Source of the DNA: Flavobacteriaceae bacterium
Lineage (GTDB): Bacteria > Bacteroidota > Bacteroidia > Flavobacteriales > Flavobacteriaceae
NCBI GenBank assembly: GCA_013001965.1
Contig: JABDLA010000096.1
Location: 1 to 43,574, forward strand
Direction: 5' to 3'
DNA: 43,574 nt
Below the pieces are notes generated by a model. It was not told where the DNA came from. It ran no database searches and saw only the letters and a list, made by a program, of their open reading frames with translations. Positions 1-9,482 of this stretch are shown here, piece after piece. The translations under genes were made by a program, and so were the position numbers. The stretch's first letter is position 1. Each line of letters opens with the position of its first letter.

Positions 1-3000
1 CACTATCAGAGAAAGTGGCTTCAAGACCGGTTGAGCAGTTATCCGCTTCATCGGTTACATCACCTGTAAGGCCAAGATCGGATTCATCCTGATCACATTC
101 GATTGTTATATCTGCTGGCACAGTAAAGACCGGAGCAGTTGTATCAACTACCGAGATCGTTTGATCTGCAGTGGTTGAATTACCGCAATCGTCTGTTAAT
201 GTCCATGTACGTGTAATTACAAATTCATTCGGACAAGAACCACTAGTAATACTATCGGTGAAAGAAGCTTCAAGTCCGTTAGAACAGTTGTCTCCTTCGT
301 CAACGACATCACCTGTAAGATTTAGATCATTTGGATCCTGATCACATTCAATAGTCAAATCGGCAGGTACAGTAAATGTAGGATCTGTAGTATCTTCAAT
401 AGTTAATATCGCACTTAATGTAACTTCATTGCCGCAATCATCTGTAACTGTATAAGTCACTGCAATTGTTCCGCCAAGTCCACAAGTAGAAACAAGGTTT
501 CCAAAATCATAGTCAGAAGTCACCTGAGCGATGAGATCAACATCACAAAGATCAACACCGCAAGCTTCAAGAGCAGCAATATTATCTGCATTCCATTGAT
601 CTGCTAAAGTTTCATTATTGGCACCGTCACATTCGATGGTTTCATCGGTTACAGTACAATTAGATAAATCAGGTACTGTTGTATCTTCTAAAGTTAGGGT
701 TGCTACATATTCAGTTTCATTCCCATTATCGTCAGTGACAGTATAGGTTACAGTAATTGTTCCACCTTGTCCACATGTTGATACCAGGTTTACAAAACTA
801 TAATCTGAAGTCACCTGACCACTGAAGTCTGAATCACAATCATCGGTTGCACAAGCTTCAAGGGCAGCGATATTATCGGCATTCCACTGATCGGCTACGG
901 CTTCGTTATTATCGCCATCACATTCAATAGTTGCATCTAAAACTGCACAGTCAGTTAAGTCTGGACCTTCATCATCAAGTATTGTCAAATAAACAGTTGC
1001 TTTATCACAGGCTTGCGGAATTCCATCGTCACAAACAGTATATACGAAGCTGTCGGTTCCTACGAATCCTGCATTTGGTGTATAGACAAATGAACCATCG
1101 GCATTTAGGACCAATGTTCCGTTTTGAACATTTACAAATGGAATAGTATTCAAGATTTGATTATCACCTTCCGGGTCAAAATCATTGTCTAATACATTTC
1201 CTGAAATGGCAACACAAGTCTTAACGAAATAGGCATCATCATTAGCCACTGTTGTATTTTGGATATTTTTCACAACAGTGATCACAACAATAGCTGTATC
1301 ACAAAGTGCCGGATTACCGTTATCACAAATTGTATACATAAATGTATCATCACCAACAAATCCAAGAGGCGGTGTATATGTAAATACTCCGGTCACAGGA
1401 TCAATGGTGACATTTACACCTTCGGTAGTAGTTACTGAAGTTGTTGTCACAGTAATTGGATCACCATCCGGATCAAAATCGTTAACAAGTACATTTCCGG
1501 TCAAAGGCGTATCGACTTCGGTTCTACCGGTATCGGCATTAGCTATTGGTGCCTCATTTTCAGGCAAGCCATCGGCAATAACCTCAATATAAACGGTCGC
1601 GGTATCGCAGGCCAGAGGATTACCATCATCACAGATGGTATACTCAAAACTGTCCTCACCGATATAATCGGTTGGTGGATTGTAAATATAAGCCCCTGTA
1701 TTATAATCTATAGTCACTAAAACACCCTGAACAGTTGTTACTGATGTTGTAGAAACGGTTTGTGTATCGCCTTCAATATCAAAATCATTTATCAATACAT
1801 TACCTGCAACAGGCAGATTAACAAAAGTGTTATTGATATCGGTTACGGCATAGGTCGTATTAGCAATTCCCCCAATGGTAATATATACGGTTGCTTTATC
1901 ACAGGCGACAGGAGTTCCGTCGTCACATACTGTATAGATAAAGCTATCGGTTCCTGTAAATCCTGGGTCCGGGGTATAAATGAATGTACCATCGGCATTA
2001 AGTACAAGCGTTCCGTTATTAACGCCATCAAATGGTGTTGTATTCACAATTTGATTATCGCCTTCAGGATCACTGTCATTATCCAGAACATTTCCTGCAA
2101 CAGCAGTGTCTGGTGTTGTATTATAGGCATCGTCATTGGCGACGGTTGAATTTCCATCGTTTTTAATTACTGTGATCACAACAATAGCTGTGTCGCATAA
2201 AGCTGGATTTCCATCATCACAAATGGTGTATTCAAAACTATCTTCACCGATAAAGCCAGTAGGAGGATTATAAGTGAATTCTCCTGTATTTGGATCGATC
2301 GTTACTGTTACGCCTTCGGTAGTGGTTACGGAAGTAGTAGTAACTATAATCGGATCGTTATCCGGATCGAAATCGTTGACCAGTACATTGCCGTCCACCG
2401 GTGTATTTTCTTCCGTTTGTGCCGTATCGGCATTGGCAACCGGAGGTTCATTATCGGGTGAACCGGATGATAGGACCTCAATGTAAACCATCGCTGAATC
2501 ACAAGCCTGAGGATTACCATCATCACAAATACTGTACTCAAAACTGTCTTCACCAATATAATCAAGTGGTGGATTATAAGTATAAACTCCTGTATTTGGG
2601 TCAATATTGACCGTCACACCCAGAGCAGTTGTTACTGATGTTGTCGTTACTGTTTGCGTATCGCCTTCAAGATCATAATCGTTGGTCAATACATTCCCTG
2701 AAACGGGAACATTAACATAAGTGTTATTGATATCGGTGACTGCATAGGTACAGTTGAAAAGAATAAACCCATCAATTGATGCTGTACATCCGTTAGCATC
2801 TAAGACGATCACCGTATAATTCCCTGCATCTAAATTTCCAAATACATTACTTGATTGATAGGAGTTTCCTCCATCGATAGAATATAAATATGGAGGCGTG
2901 CCACCGTCAGCTTGAACCGTTATGGTTCCAAAGCCATCGCAGATAATGTTTTCTTTTGAGACAAATGAAATCGAAAGTTCTAGAGTAGGTTCCGTAATAG

Positions 3001-5854
3001 TACCCTGAATGGATGAAATACATCCGTTGGCATCTTTCGCATAGATTGTATAATCACCTGCAGCTAAATCATCAAAGGTGCCAGATGTATTGCTGTAATC
3101 GATATTATCTAGGCTATAACCATATGGTGAATCCCCACCTGAAGCAACGACAGTTATAGATCCGTCATGACCACCATTACAGGAAACATCAATATGATTT
3201 TCAATAAGTTCTGTTATTTCGACATATATAACTGTTACATCAAATTCACAGGTTAGTTGAATAGGGTCTCCACTTATAGGTGTATAGGTGGCGGTATAAA
3301 TGACCGTAGTATCACCTGGGAGAAATAAATCGCCCGGATTATGTGTTGAAGTAACCACAAAATTGATTCCTCCAGCACAAGCTACATCCAATAAGGTTGC
3401 ATTATAATACATGCGATCAATTTCAATATGATCGTTTGCACCCAAATTGGTTCCATTATCATCAAAAATAAATTTCAATTTATAGGCACCATTCGGAACC
3501 GTATTTGGAATTGTAATTGTTCGGACCCCATCAGATGAAATACCAAATACCGTTTCTGAAAAAACAACAGTTGTTTCGTCATGAACTTCTAAGGTCCAAT
3601 CAAAAGTTCCAGTCGGCACAAGGAATTCTAAATTTATCGGTGTTCCATCACTGTTATCAAAGTATTGTAAGGGAGCAGTAAAATTAACATCAGTTCCAGA
3701 AGATTGAAAAAGTCTGAGATTATCACTGCCAATTCTCTGAACTCTATTGTATTCCCAACATTCATTGGCTACTTCAGGGAGATCAAATTCCATAAAAAAG
3801 GAATAATCATCCCCTGCAATTGAGGTACAGCATTCATATGCAAATCCTGGTGGTGTCCAAAATACATTGGCTCCTAATTCAGATTCAGCACAAACGGGGT
3901 CAATCTCCGGCGGGCAGTCATAAACATGAATTTCACAGGCCTGTAATTCAGGTTCGGTTATCGTTATTTCTATGGGTGAAATATCTGGATTACAATTATT
4001 TGCATCCGTAACAACTAATGAATAGGTTCCGGCTGAGATATCAGTAATATCTTCAGTAGTTGCCGAATATGAATTTGGCCCTGTCCAGGAAAACGTATAA
4101 GGTGGTACACCTCCATTAACAGTGACGTTAATATCTCCGGTATTTTCACCATAACATAATACATTGTTTTGAGTATAGGTAACAACTAAATTATCGGGTT
4201 CTGATACGACTATATTATTTAGATTTTCACTACAGCCTTCATCATCGGTTACCGTCACCGAATAAACTCCGGCAATAAGACCGGTTAAATCTTCATTGGT
4301 TGAGCCGTTATTCCAGGAATAGGTATAAGGCGGAACGCCACCTTCAACTGTAATATCGATGCTTCCCGTTGCATCCGACGCACAAAGTACATCCACAACA
4401 GTACTTGTTATGCTCAGGTTATTAGGAATTTCTATTGAAATTTCCTCAATAAGGTCAGGTAATTGACAGCCTGAATTGTATGAACTTGTATAAGTTAATC
4501 TAGCTAAAAAGCTTCCTGCAAAATCGAGGCCTCCCGTATAATCATAAAGACCATCTAATGAAGTGGATGTTCCAACAGGAGTTCCGTTTAAAAAGAATTC
4601 CCATAAGAAATTTTCGGCTACAGATGCGCAGTCACCCGGATCAAAATTACTTGAATATTCAACGGATTCGGTACATGCAACCCATTCAATATCAGGTTCG
4701 ATTGTTGGACAGGGGACGCATATATCTTCTTTTTCAAATTCAGTTTGTTGTTCAGTACACATCGAATCTATGTATAGAATCTCACTGTCTTGCGTTTGTT
4801 GTATGCCGCAAGTGCCTTCATTTGCAATAACCGAATAGGTCAATGTAATTGTTTCATTAAATACATCTTCAACATACCATGCGATCTTACTCGCATTATG
4901 AGTTGCTGTTCCTTTAGTGGGATCAATGGATCCGGGCACAAATGAAAAACCGGTTCCAATATAACTGGTAACAAGCGCTTCATCCGGCAGCTGGGTTGCT
5001 GCTGGAACAAGTTGACCTAAAATTTGATCATATATGGCTGTAAGGTCGGCATTGACCTCAGTCGAGTAGGCTCCTGAATTTTGAATGGCATCCAAAGTAT
5101 TTAAGGCAATAGTTTCCTCTAAACCACTAATGGCACCTATCAGTCCAATGGTAAATATACTTTGATCGTAAATTGTACCCCCAATATCTGTTGTTTGAGC
5201 AGCGATTCCGGCCGCTATGGCCTCAGTTTGACAAGGCGTATCCGGTATGGTCCCACTACAGATTGGCGTACTGTTACCGTCGTTATATCGTGTCGCTACA
5301 CCATCTGATAATAAGATCATACTTCGTGATGTGGCACAATCAAATGTAGCTTTTGAAGTCATTTCCTGATCAGCTACTTCCAAAGCGTCTTCAATATTGG
5401 TATATCCTCCGGTAACAATGTTGTTTATCGCTTGAATGATCATTCCCTGATTGGCACTGTCGGACAAACTGACGTCCAGGGTTGCCGTATTGCCATAACT
5501 AACAATACCAACACGGTTTAAACCGGTTGGGTTATTTGCAGGTTGGAAAAAGTTTTGAACAAATTCAATAGCGGCATCCTTTGCATAATCGATGGGTTCA
5601 GGCGTTGGACCGTCATCCATACTACCAGATCTGTCAATGATCAGAATGACCTCCTGAGGACGTTCGGGTGGATTACCCGTTACCTCTACGGTAATATCAT
5701 ACTGGGCGCAGTTATCGGGATTTTGCACGGAGTATTTATCTAATATAATTTCCTGCCCAAATAGTGTATTAACAGAAAAAAGCAAGGACAACACAATCAA
5801 GAATTTGGTTGCTCCTAACTTGTTTAATTTCGGAAATTTGAATTGATTTTTCAT
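1..5854 (-). CDS. Giant secreted VWA/SprB-repeat/Ig-repeat adhesin (3' end outside window)
   Basis: Reading the minus strand from the ATG at 5854 gives an unbroken frame of 1951 codons that runs off the window; the ORF track lists only opposite-strand shadows. Residues 1-34 form a signal peptide ending near LFGQ. A von Willebrand A domain follows, with MIDAS residues D74, S76 and S78 in DRSGS and a later LLSDG. SprB-like repeats with GGVPPYTYSW and VTDxxGC motifs lie near 478-636 and 883-1035, split by a unique block at about 637-882. Six Ig/cadherin-like repeats (GNVLxNDxDPEGD ... DSFxYTxCDDG) fill 1036-1631 in ABCABC order. Cys-rich HYR-like repeats (IECDG, DDCGN) then continue past the edge. 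By family this should be a surface adhesin exported through Sec and the type IX system, but the C-terminal sorting domain that would prove it is outside. It lies 40 bp behind a small secreted protein, probably in one operon. Confidence 0.9.
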   Translation of the reverse strand, partial: MKNQFKFPKLNKLGATKFLIVLSLLFSVNTLFGQEIILDKYSVQNPDNCAQYDITVEVTGNPPERPQEVILIIDRSGSMDDGPTPEPIDYAKDAAIEFVQNFFQPANNPTGLNRVGIVSYGNTATLDVSLSDSANQGMIIQAINNIVTGGYTNIEDALEVADQEMTSKATFDCATSRSMILLSDGVATRYNDGNSTPICSGTIPDTPCQTEAIAAGIAAQTTDIGGTIYDQSIFTIGLIGAISGLEETIALNTLDAIQNSGAYSTEVNADLTAIYDQILGQLVPAATQLPDEALVTSYIGTGFSFVPGSIDPTKGTATHNASKIAWYVEDVFNETITLTYSVIANEGTCGIQQTQDSEILYIDSMCTEQQTEFEKEDICVPCPTIEPDIEWVACTESVEYSSNFDPGDCASVAENFLWEFFLNGTPVGTSTSLDGLYDYTGGLDFAGSFLARLTYTSSYNSGCQLPDLIEEISIEIPNNLSITSTVVDVLCASDATGSIDITVEGGVPPYTYSWNNGSTNEDLTGLIAGVYSVTVTDDEGCSENLNNIVVSEPDNLVVTYTQNNVLCYGENTGDINVTVNGGVPPYTFSWTGPNSYSATTEDITDISAGTYSLVVTDANNCNPDISPIEITITEPELQACEIHVYDCPPEIDPVCAESELGANVFWTPPGFAYECCTSIAGDDYSFFMEFDLPEVANECWEYNRVQRIGSDNLRLFQSSGTDVNFTAPLQYFDNSDGTPINLEFLVPTGTFDWTLEVHDETTVVFSETVFGISSDGVRTITIPNTVPNGAYKLKFIFDDNGTNLGANDHIEIDRMYYNATLLDVACAGGINFVVTSTHNPGDLFLPGDTTVIYTATYTPISGDPIQLTCEFDVTVIYVEITELIENHIDVSCNGGHDGSITVVASGGDSPYGYSLDNIDYSNTSGTFDDLAAGDYTIYAKDANGCISSIQGTITEPTLELSISFVSKENIICDGFGTITVQADGGTPPYLYSIDGGNSYQSSNVFGNLDAGNYTVIVLDANGCTASIDGFILFNCTYAVTDINNTYVNVPVSGNVLTNDYDLEGDTQTVTTTSVTTALGVTVNIDPNTGVYTYNPPLDYIGEDSFEYSICDDGNPQACDSAMVYIEVLSSGSPDNEPPVANADTAQTEENTPVDGNVLVNDFDPDNDPIIVTTTSVTTTEGVTVTIDPNTGEFTYNPPTGFIGEDSFEYTICDDGNPALCDTAIVVITVIKNDGNSTVANDDAYNTTPDTAVAGNVLDNDSDPEGDNQIVNTTPFDGVNNGTLVLNADGTFIYTPDPGFTGTDSFIYTVCDDGTPVACDKATVYITIGGIANTTYAVTDINNTFVNLPVAGNVLINDFDIEGDTQTVSTTSVTTVQGVLVTIDYNTGAYIYNPPTDYIGEDSFEYTICDDGNPLACDTATVYIEVIADGLPENEAPIANADTGRTEVDTPLTGNVLVNDFDPDGDPITVTTTSVTTTEGVNVTIDPVTGVFTYTPPLGFVGDDTFMYTICDNGNPALCDTAIVVITVVKNIQNTTVANDDAYFVKTCVAISGNVLDNDFDPEGDNQILNTIPFVNVQNGTLVLNADGSFVYTPNAGFVGTDSFVYTVCDDGIPQACDKATVYLTILDDEGPDLTDCAVLDATIECDGDNNEAVADQWNADNIAALEACATDDCDSDFSGQVTSDYSFVNLVSTCGQGGTITVTYTVTDDNGNETEYVATLTLEDTTVPDLSNCTVTDETIECDGANNETLADQWNADNIAALEACGVDLCDVDLIAQVTSDYDFGNLVSTCGLGGTIAVTYTVTDDCGNEVTLSAILTIEDTTDPTFTVPADLTIECDQDPNDLNLTGDVVDEGDNCSNGLEASFTDSITSGSCPNEFVITRTWTLTDDCGNSTTADQTISVVDTTAPVFTVPADITIECDQDESDLGLTGDVTDEADNCSTGLEATFSDS
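962..2749 (-). repeat. Two copies of an 894-bp three-domain higher-order repeat in the first adhesin
   Basis: The unit TYAVTDINNT begins at 2749 and again at 1855, a shift of 894 bp or 298 residues. Each unit contains three different Ig/cadherin-like domains in the same order A-B-C. A copies resemble each other more than they resemble B or C, which indicates duplication of a three-domain block. Confidence 0.85.
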
Positions 5855-5894
5855 TGCTTTACTTTTTAAGTCCAGATTAAGTTTCATTTGAATC

Positions 5895-6398
5895 TTAACC
5901 TTCGGAAGGATTTGGTACATAAACGCTTAAAATTGTTTTTAGGGAATCAGAACCACATTGTTCAGATGCGGCTTTAACTTCAATGCAACTCCATGTTTTA
6001 AAAGGAGTTCCGTCTGGAACGCGAACGTTCACATTAAATTTAAGCGATTCACCACTGCCAAGTATAACAGTGTTGCTCTCTGTCATGAAAGTGTCGTTCG
6101 CTAGAACCAACACATCTAAATTCACATTTTGGCTAGCCGCTTTGTTTAAATCGGAAGCCTTATTGCTACATGATGTTGAAAGATTTTTTACAGACAAATT
6201 ATAGGTCTTAGTGCTTTCGGAATTATTTTCTAAAACCAGAGCAAAACTAGTTCCATCCTGATCTGCCGATTTGAACGATCGGTTTTTCTCAACAGAAAGT
6301 TCGCTATTGCAATTCCGTTGCAGGTCTGCGGTCTCTATACCGGAAAAATTCATTATCCCAGTAAAGCAAGTTGTAATTAAAATAAATAGAGTTTTCAT
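5895..6398 (-). CDS. Small secreted protein upstream of the giant adhesin, function unknown
   Basis: About 167 residues. The track start at 6410 is a TTG; in-frame ATGs at 6404 and 6398 are better, and I chose 6398 because MKTLFILITT opens a normal signal peptide. The mature part has four cysteines and alternating polar and hydrophobic stretches (for example SFALVLENNS and LKFNVNVRVPDG), which suggests a beta-sandwich like those of bacterial Ig-like modules, but I do not recognise a named family. The stop is 40 bp before the adhesin start on the same strand, with no terminator between them, so co-transcription is likely. A role as adhesin partner or export companion is inference only. Confidence 0.7.
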   Translation of the reverse strand: MKTLFILITTCFTGIMNFSGIETADLQRNCNSELSVEKNRSFKSADQDGTSFALVLENNSESTKTYNLSVKNLSTSCSNKASDLNKAASQNVNLDVLVLANDTFMTESNTVILGSGESLKFNVNVRVPDGTPFKTWSCIEVKAASEQCGSDSLKTILSVYVPNPSEG

Positions 6399-6604
6399 AA
6401 TCATTTTCAACTTTAAAAATCTTGATTAATAGCTTAAATTATATGTTTGTAATCTTAATAATTCTAAATCAATGTATTGCTCCAGACAATAGCCTCAAAC
6501 AACATTTAAAAATAAATAGGGTTATTTATGTCATAATTCGGCAGTTGTATTTGCCGGGGTGTCATGACCATACACCGAGAAGTCGTTAAAAAATAATTGC
6601 ATCC

Positions 6605-6612
6605 CAAATGTA
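6605..6612 (-). promoter_or_regulatory. Candidate -7 promoter box of the adhesin operon
   Basis: On the minus strand this reads TACATTTG, a full match to the Bacteroidota -7 consensus TAnnTTTG. Transcription would start near 6598 and give a leader of about 200 nt containing the two hairpins at 6539-6576. I see no good -33 TTTG element, so confidence is limited. Confidence 0.35.
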
Positions 6613-6692
6613 ATTTTTGCTTCATAACCTTATTTCGATTCATAATAAAATTTGATAGGTTTTTAATACCTTTACTTTTACTATGAAAACAT

Positions 6693-6719
6693 TAGTTTTG
6701 CCATGTGATTTAACACATG
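6693..6719 (+). promoter_or_regulatory. Candidate promoter with palindromic operator upstream of sixA
   Basis: TAGTTTTG (6693-6700) matches the -7 consensus. The palindrome CATGTG-ATTTAA-CACATG (6702-6719) would cover the predicted start of transcription near 6707, a typical place for repressor binding. The half-site spacing is 2 bp shorter than the E. coli CRP consensus. The -33 element is weak. Confidence 0.35.
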
Positions 6720-6886
6720 TGAGTTACTAAAAAATTTAATTTGCGAGGGAAGAGCACTGATTTTTAGTGCGAATGGATCAATTAATGGAATTAGATTTGG
6801 AGTCATTATTCTTTAATTATTATAAACAAAAGAACTCATCAAATGAATGAATCACAAAAATAAACTTCAAAGGACCAAAATATTCG

Positions 6887-6939
6887 TTAAGTCGGACTAA
6901 TCTGACTTTTAATCGACTAATTATACATTTAATCGGAAT
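6887..6939 (+). repeat. Three phased short direct repeats before sixA
   Basis: TTAA followed by a CG-containing core (TTAAGTCGGACTAAT, TTAATCGACTAATT, TTAATCGGAAT) starts at 6887, 6909 and 6929, a spacing of 22 and 20 bp, or two helical turns. The last copy ends 3 bp before the sixA start codon. This layout resembles direct-repeat sites of response regulators, but no regulator is identified. Confidence 0.4.
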
Positions 6940-6942
6940 GCA

Positions 6943-7428
6943 ATGAAATCACTAGTACTTGTAAGGCACGCAAAATCGTCCTGGGAATATGACGTTGGCG
7001 ACAAAGAAAGGCCATTAAAAAAGCGTGGTAAAAACGATGCGAAAATTGTTTCTAATGAATTTTTGAATACTGAATTTCAACCCGATATGGTATTCTCCAG
7101 TCCGGCAAATCGGGCCCATAGTACCTGTAAAATATTTCAGGAAACTTTAGGCATTCCGGACGACAAACTCGAGGTCACCGATGAGCTTTATGATTTTGGC
7201 GGATCTTCTGTTTTAAACTTTCTCAAAAATTTAGATGATAATTATCAAAATGTTATGATATTTGGACATAATCATGCGTTTACTTCAGTTTCCAATCTTT
7301 TAGGGAGTCAGTACTTCGATAATTTACCAACTTCAGGCTTGGTTTTGATCGATTTTAACATTGATTCCTGGGCAGATTTGAACAAAGGCAAAACACGCTT
7401 AGCGCTGATTCCAAGTCAATTGAGATAA
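6943..7428 (+). CDS. sixA: SixA-like phosphohistidine phosphatase
   Basis: 161 residues, the normal size of a short histidine-phosphatase-superfamily SixA protein. The catalytic motif RHAKSSW places the nucleophilic histidine at H9, and the second active-site histidine is in FGHNH (H109). Such enzymes remove phosphate from phosphohistidine in proteins, in the cytoplasm. The stop overlaps the ppk start by one base (TAATG), so the two are translationally coupled. Since polyphosphate kinase works through a phosphohistidine intermediate, a functional link with its neighbour is plausible, but this is inference; another target is possible. Confidence 0.85.
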   Translation: MKSLVLVRHAKSSWEYDVGDKERPLKKRGKNDAKIVSNEFLNTEFQPDMVFSSPANRAHSTCKIFQETLGIPDDKLEVTDELYDFGGSSVLNFLKNLDDNYQNVMIFGHNHAFTSVSNLLGSQYFDNLPTSGLVLIDFNIDSWADLNKGKTRLALIPSQLR

Positions 7429-9482
7429 TGATCAAACCGAAGAATACATACATCAACCGTGAATTGAGTTGGCTTCAATTTAATGCAAGGGTATTGCAGG
7501 AAGCTGCAGATGAAACGGTTCCTCTCATTGAACGGCTTCGTTTTTTAGGTATTTTTTCCAACAATCTTGATGAGTTTTTTAAGGTGCGTTACGCGACCGT
7601 AAGACGCATTTTTGAAGCTGGAAAAGGTGGTAAATCAGCCTTAGGCGGAATTACATCGGGAGAGCTCCTTGGTATGATCACAAAAGTGGTTATTGAACAA
7701 CAGGCAGAGAGCGCTCAAATCCTTAAAAATATCTATAAAAAACTTGAAGCAGAGCATATCTTGATCATTGATGAAACACAGATCGATGATTCTCAGCACG
7801 AGTTTATAAAAAAATACTTCATCAAAAATGTAAGCCCGGCACTGGTAACCATAGTTCTGAGTGAAGAAGTTAAACTGCCTATGCTGACTGATAGTGCGGC
7901 ATATTTAACCATAAAGATGAACTTGAAAGATGGTAATAAAAAGTTTGCCCTCGTTGAATTACCAAGGTCATTAGATCGATTTGTCGTCCTTCCGAAGCAA
8001 AACAATAAGGATTACATCATTATGCTCGATGACTTGATCCGCTATTGTCTGGATGATATTTTTAGCATTTTCGATTATGATTCGATTTCTGCTCATATGA
8101 TCAAAATTACACGAGATGGTGAACTGGACTTTGATAGTGATTTGAGTAAAAGTTTGATTGAAAAGATCTCCTTGAGTGTCAAACACCGTAAAGTAGGCGC
8201 CCCTGTGCGCTTTGTATATGATAAAACCATAGATGCCGAAACACTGGCATTTTTAATGAGTAAAATGAAGGTCGATTCTAAGGATAGTGTCATTCCCGGT
8301 GGCCGATATCATAACCGACGAGACTATATGGCCTTTCCAAGTTTAGGGAGAGAGAACTTATTGTACGATAAGATTGAATCGCTGCCAATAAAGGGATTGA
8401 GCCTTGAAGGCAGTATTTTTAAGGCTATTGCTTCTAAAGATTATTTACTCCATGCACCTTATCAAAATTTTGCATATGTCGTTAAATTTTTGCGTGAAGC
8501 CGCCCTGGATCCTGATGTCAAGACCATTAAGATCACGATCTATCGATTGGCAGAAATATCACATGTTGCAAGCTCACTGATCAATGCCGCTAAAAATGGT
8601 AAAAAAGTAGTTGTTTCCATAGAGATACGAGCACGTTTTGACGAGCAGGCGAATATTAATTATGCCGAACAAATGCAGGCCGAAGGCATCGACCTGCAAT
8701 TCGGTATTCCCGGATTAAAAGTACATAGTAAAATGTGTGTTATTGAACGGGAAGAAGAGCAGAAATTAAGGCGATATGGATTTGTAAGCACTGGAAATTT
8801 TAATGAATCTACTGCAAAGGTCTATACTGATTTCACCCTTTTTACAGCCAATCAGAAAATACTGAAGGACATCAATAATGTGTTTAGTTTCTTCGCTATA
8901 AATTATAGGATCTACAGGTATAAGCATATTATCACCTCACCGCATTATACCAAGTCACGATTGTTCGCGCTGATCGATAATGAGATCGAAAACGTAAAGC
9001 AGGGAAGACCTGCATTTATCCGACTAAAAATGAATAGTATTTCCAATAATCAAACAGTAGATAAACTATATGAAGCGAGTAGGGCCGGCGTTAAAATTCA
9101 AATGATCGTTCGTGGAATCTGTTGTTTAATTCCGGGAATCAAAGGGATGAGCGAAAATATTGAAGTCATAAGTATTGTAGACAAGTTTCTTGAGCATACC
9201 CGGCTGTTCATTTTCTGCAATAATTCCGATCCGAAAGTCTATATTTCTTCGGCAGATCTGATGACCAGAAATATTGAAAACAGGGTAGAAGTGACCTGTC
9301 CTATTTACGATAAAGATATTAAGCAGGAATTGATGGATATTTTTGATATCAGCTGGAGTGATAATATAAAGTCAAGAATTATTGACGAGAGCCAAAGCAA
9401 TAGCTATAAAAGAAATGATTTACCTAAGGTACGATCGCAGTTTGCCACCTATGATTATTATTTAAATAAATTAAAGAACTGA
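7428..9482 (+). CDS. ppk: Polyphosphate kinase 1
   Basis: 684 residues, full length for PPK1. It reversibly polymerises the gamma phosphate of ATP into polyphosphate. The N-terminal domain begins INRELSWLQFNARVLQEA and NNLDEFFKVR, typical of PPK1. The phospholipase-D-like catalytic half contains the autophosphorylated histidine at H433 in KVHSKMC and the STGNFNE and YTDFTLFT motifs. The residue matching what I recall as E. coli His454 (19 residues later) is phenylalanine here (RRYGFVSTG). It sits in a tight operon: a 1-bp overlap with sixA and an ATGA-type overlap with ppx, so synthesis and degradation enzymes are made together. Confidence 0.96.
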   Translation: MIKPKNTYINRELSWLQFNARVLQEAADETVPLIERLRFLGIFSNNLDEFFKVRYATVRRIFEAGKGGKSALGGITSGELLGMITKVVIEQQAESAQILKNIYKKLEAEHILIIDETQIDDSQHEFIKKYFIKNVSPALVTIVLSEEVKLPMLTDSAAYLTIKMNLKDGNKKFALVELPRSLDRFVVLPKQNNKDYIIMLDDLIRYCLDDIFSIFDYDSISAHMIKITRDGELDFDSDLSKSLIEKISLSVKHRKVGAPVRFVYDKTIDAETLAFLMSKMKVDSKDSVIPGGRYHNRRDYMAFPSLGRENLLYDKIESLPIKGLSLEGSIFKAIASKDYLLHAPYQNFAYVVKFLREAALDPDVKTIKITIYRLAEISHVASSLINAAKNGKKVVVSIEIRARFDEQANINYAEQMQAEGIDLQFGIPGLKVHSKMCVIEREEEQKLRRYGFVSTGNFNESTAKVYTDFTLFTANQKILKDINNVFSFFAINYRIYRYKHIITSPHYTKSRLFALIDNEIENVKQGRPAFIRLKMNSISNNQTVDKLYEASRAGVKIQMIVRGICCLIPGIKGMSENIEVISIVDKFLEHTRLFIFCNNSDPKVYISSADLMTRNIENRVEVTCPIYDKDIKQELMDIFDISWSDNIKSRIIDESQSNSYKRNDLPKVRSQFATYDYYLNKLKN

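Larger units (their letters stand above)
6411..6942. other. Long divergent intergenic region with hairpins and possible operators
   Basis: This 532-bp gap separates the adhesin operon (-) from sixA-ppk-ppx (+). It holds no convincing ORF. Visible elements are two adjacent short hairpins (6539-6556 and 6558-6576), a minus-strand TACATTTG box (6605-6612), a plus-strand TAGTTTTG box (6693-6700) followed at once by the palindrome CATGTG-N6-CACATG (6702-6719), a 7-bp hairpin at 6754-6770, and three phased TTAA-containing repeats at 6887-6939. Confidence 0.6.

Noticed and set aside
931-2610. Plus-strand ORFs and the minus-strand ORFs at 1843-2031 and 2344-2604
   Set aside because: They are other-frame shadows of the continuous minus-strand adhesin frame; their low-complexity composition mirrors the repeats.
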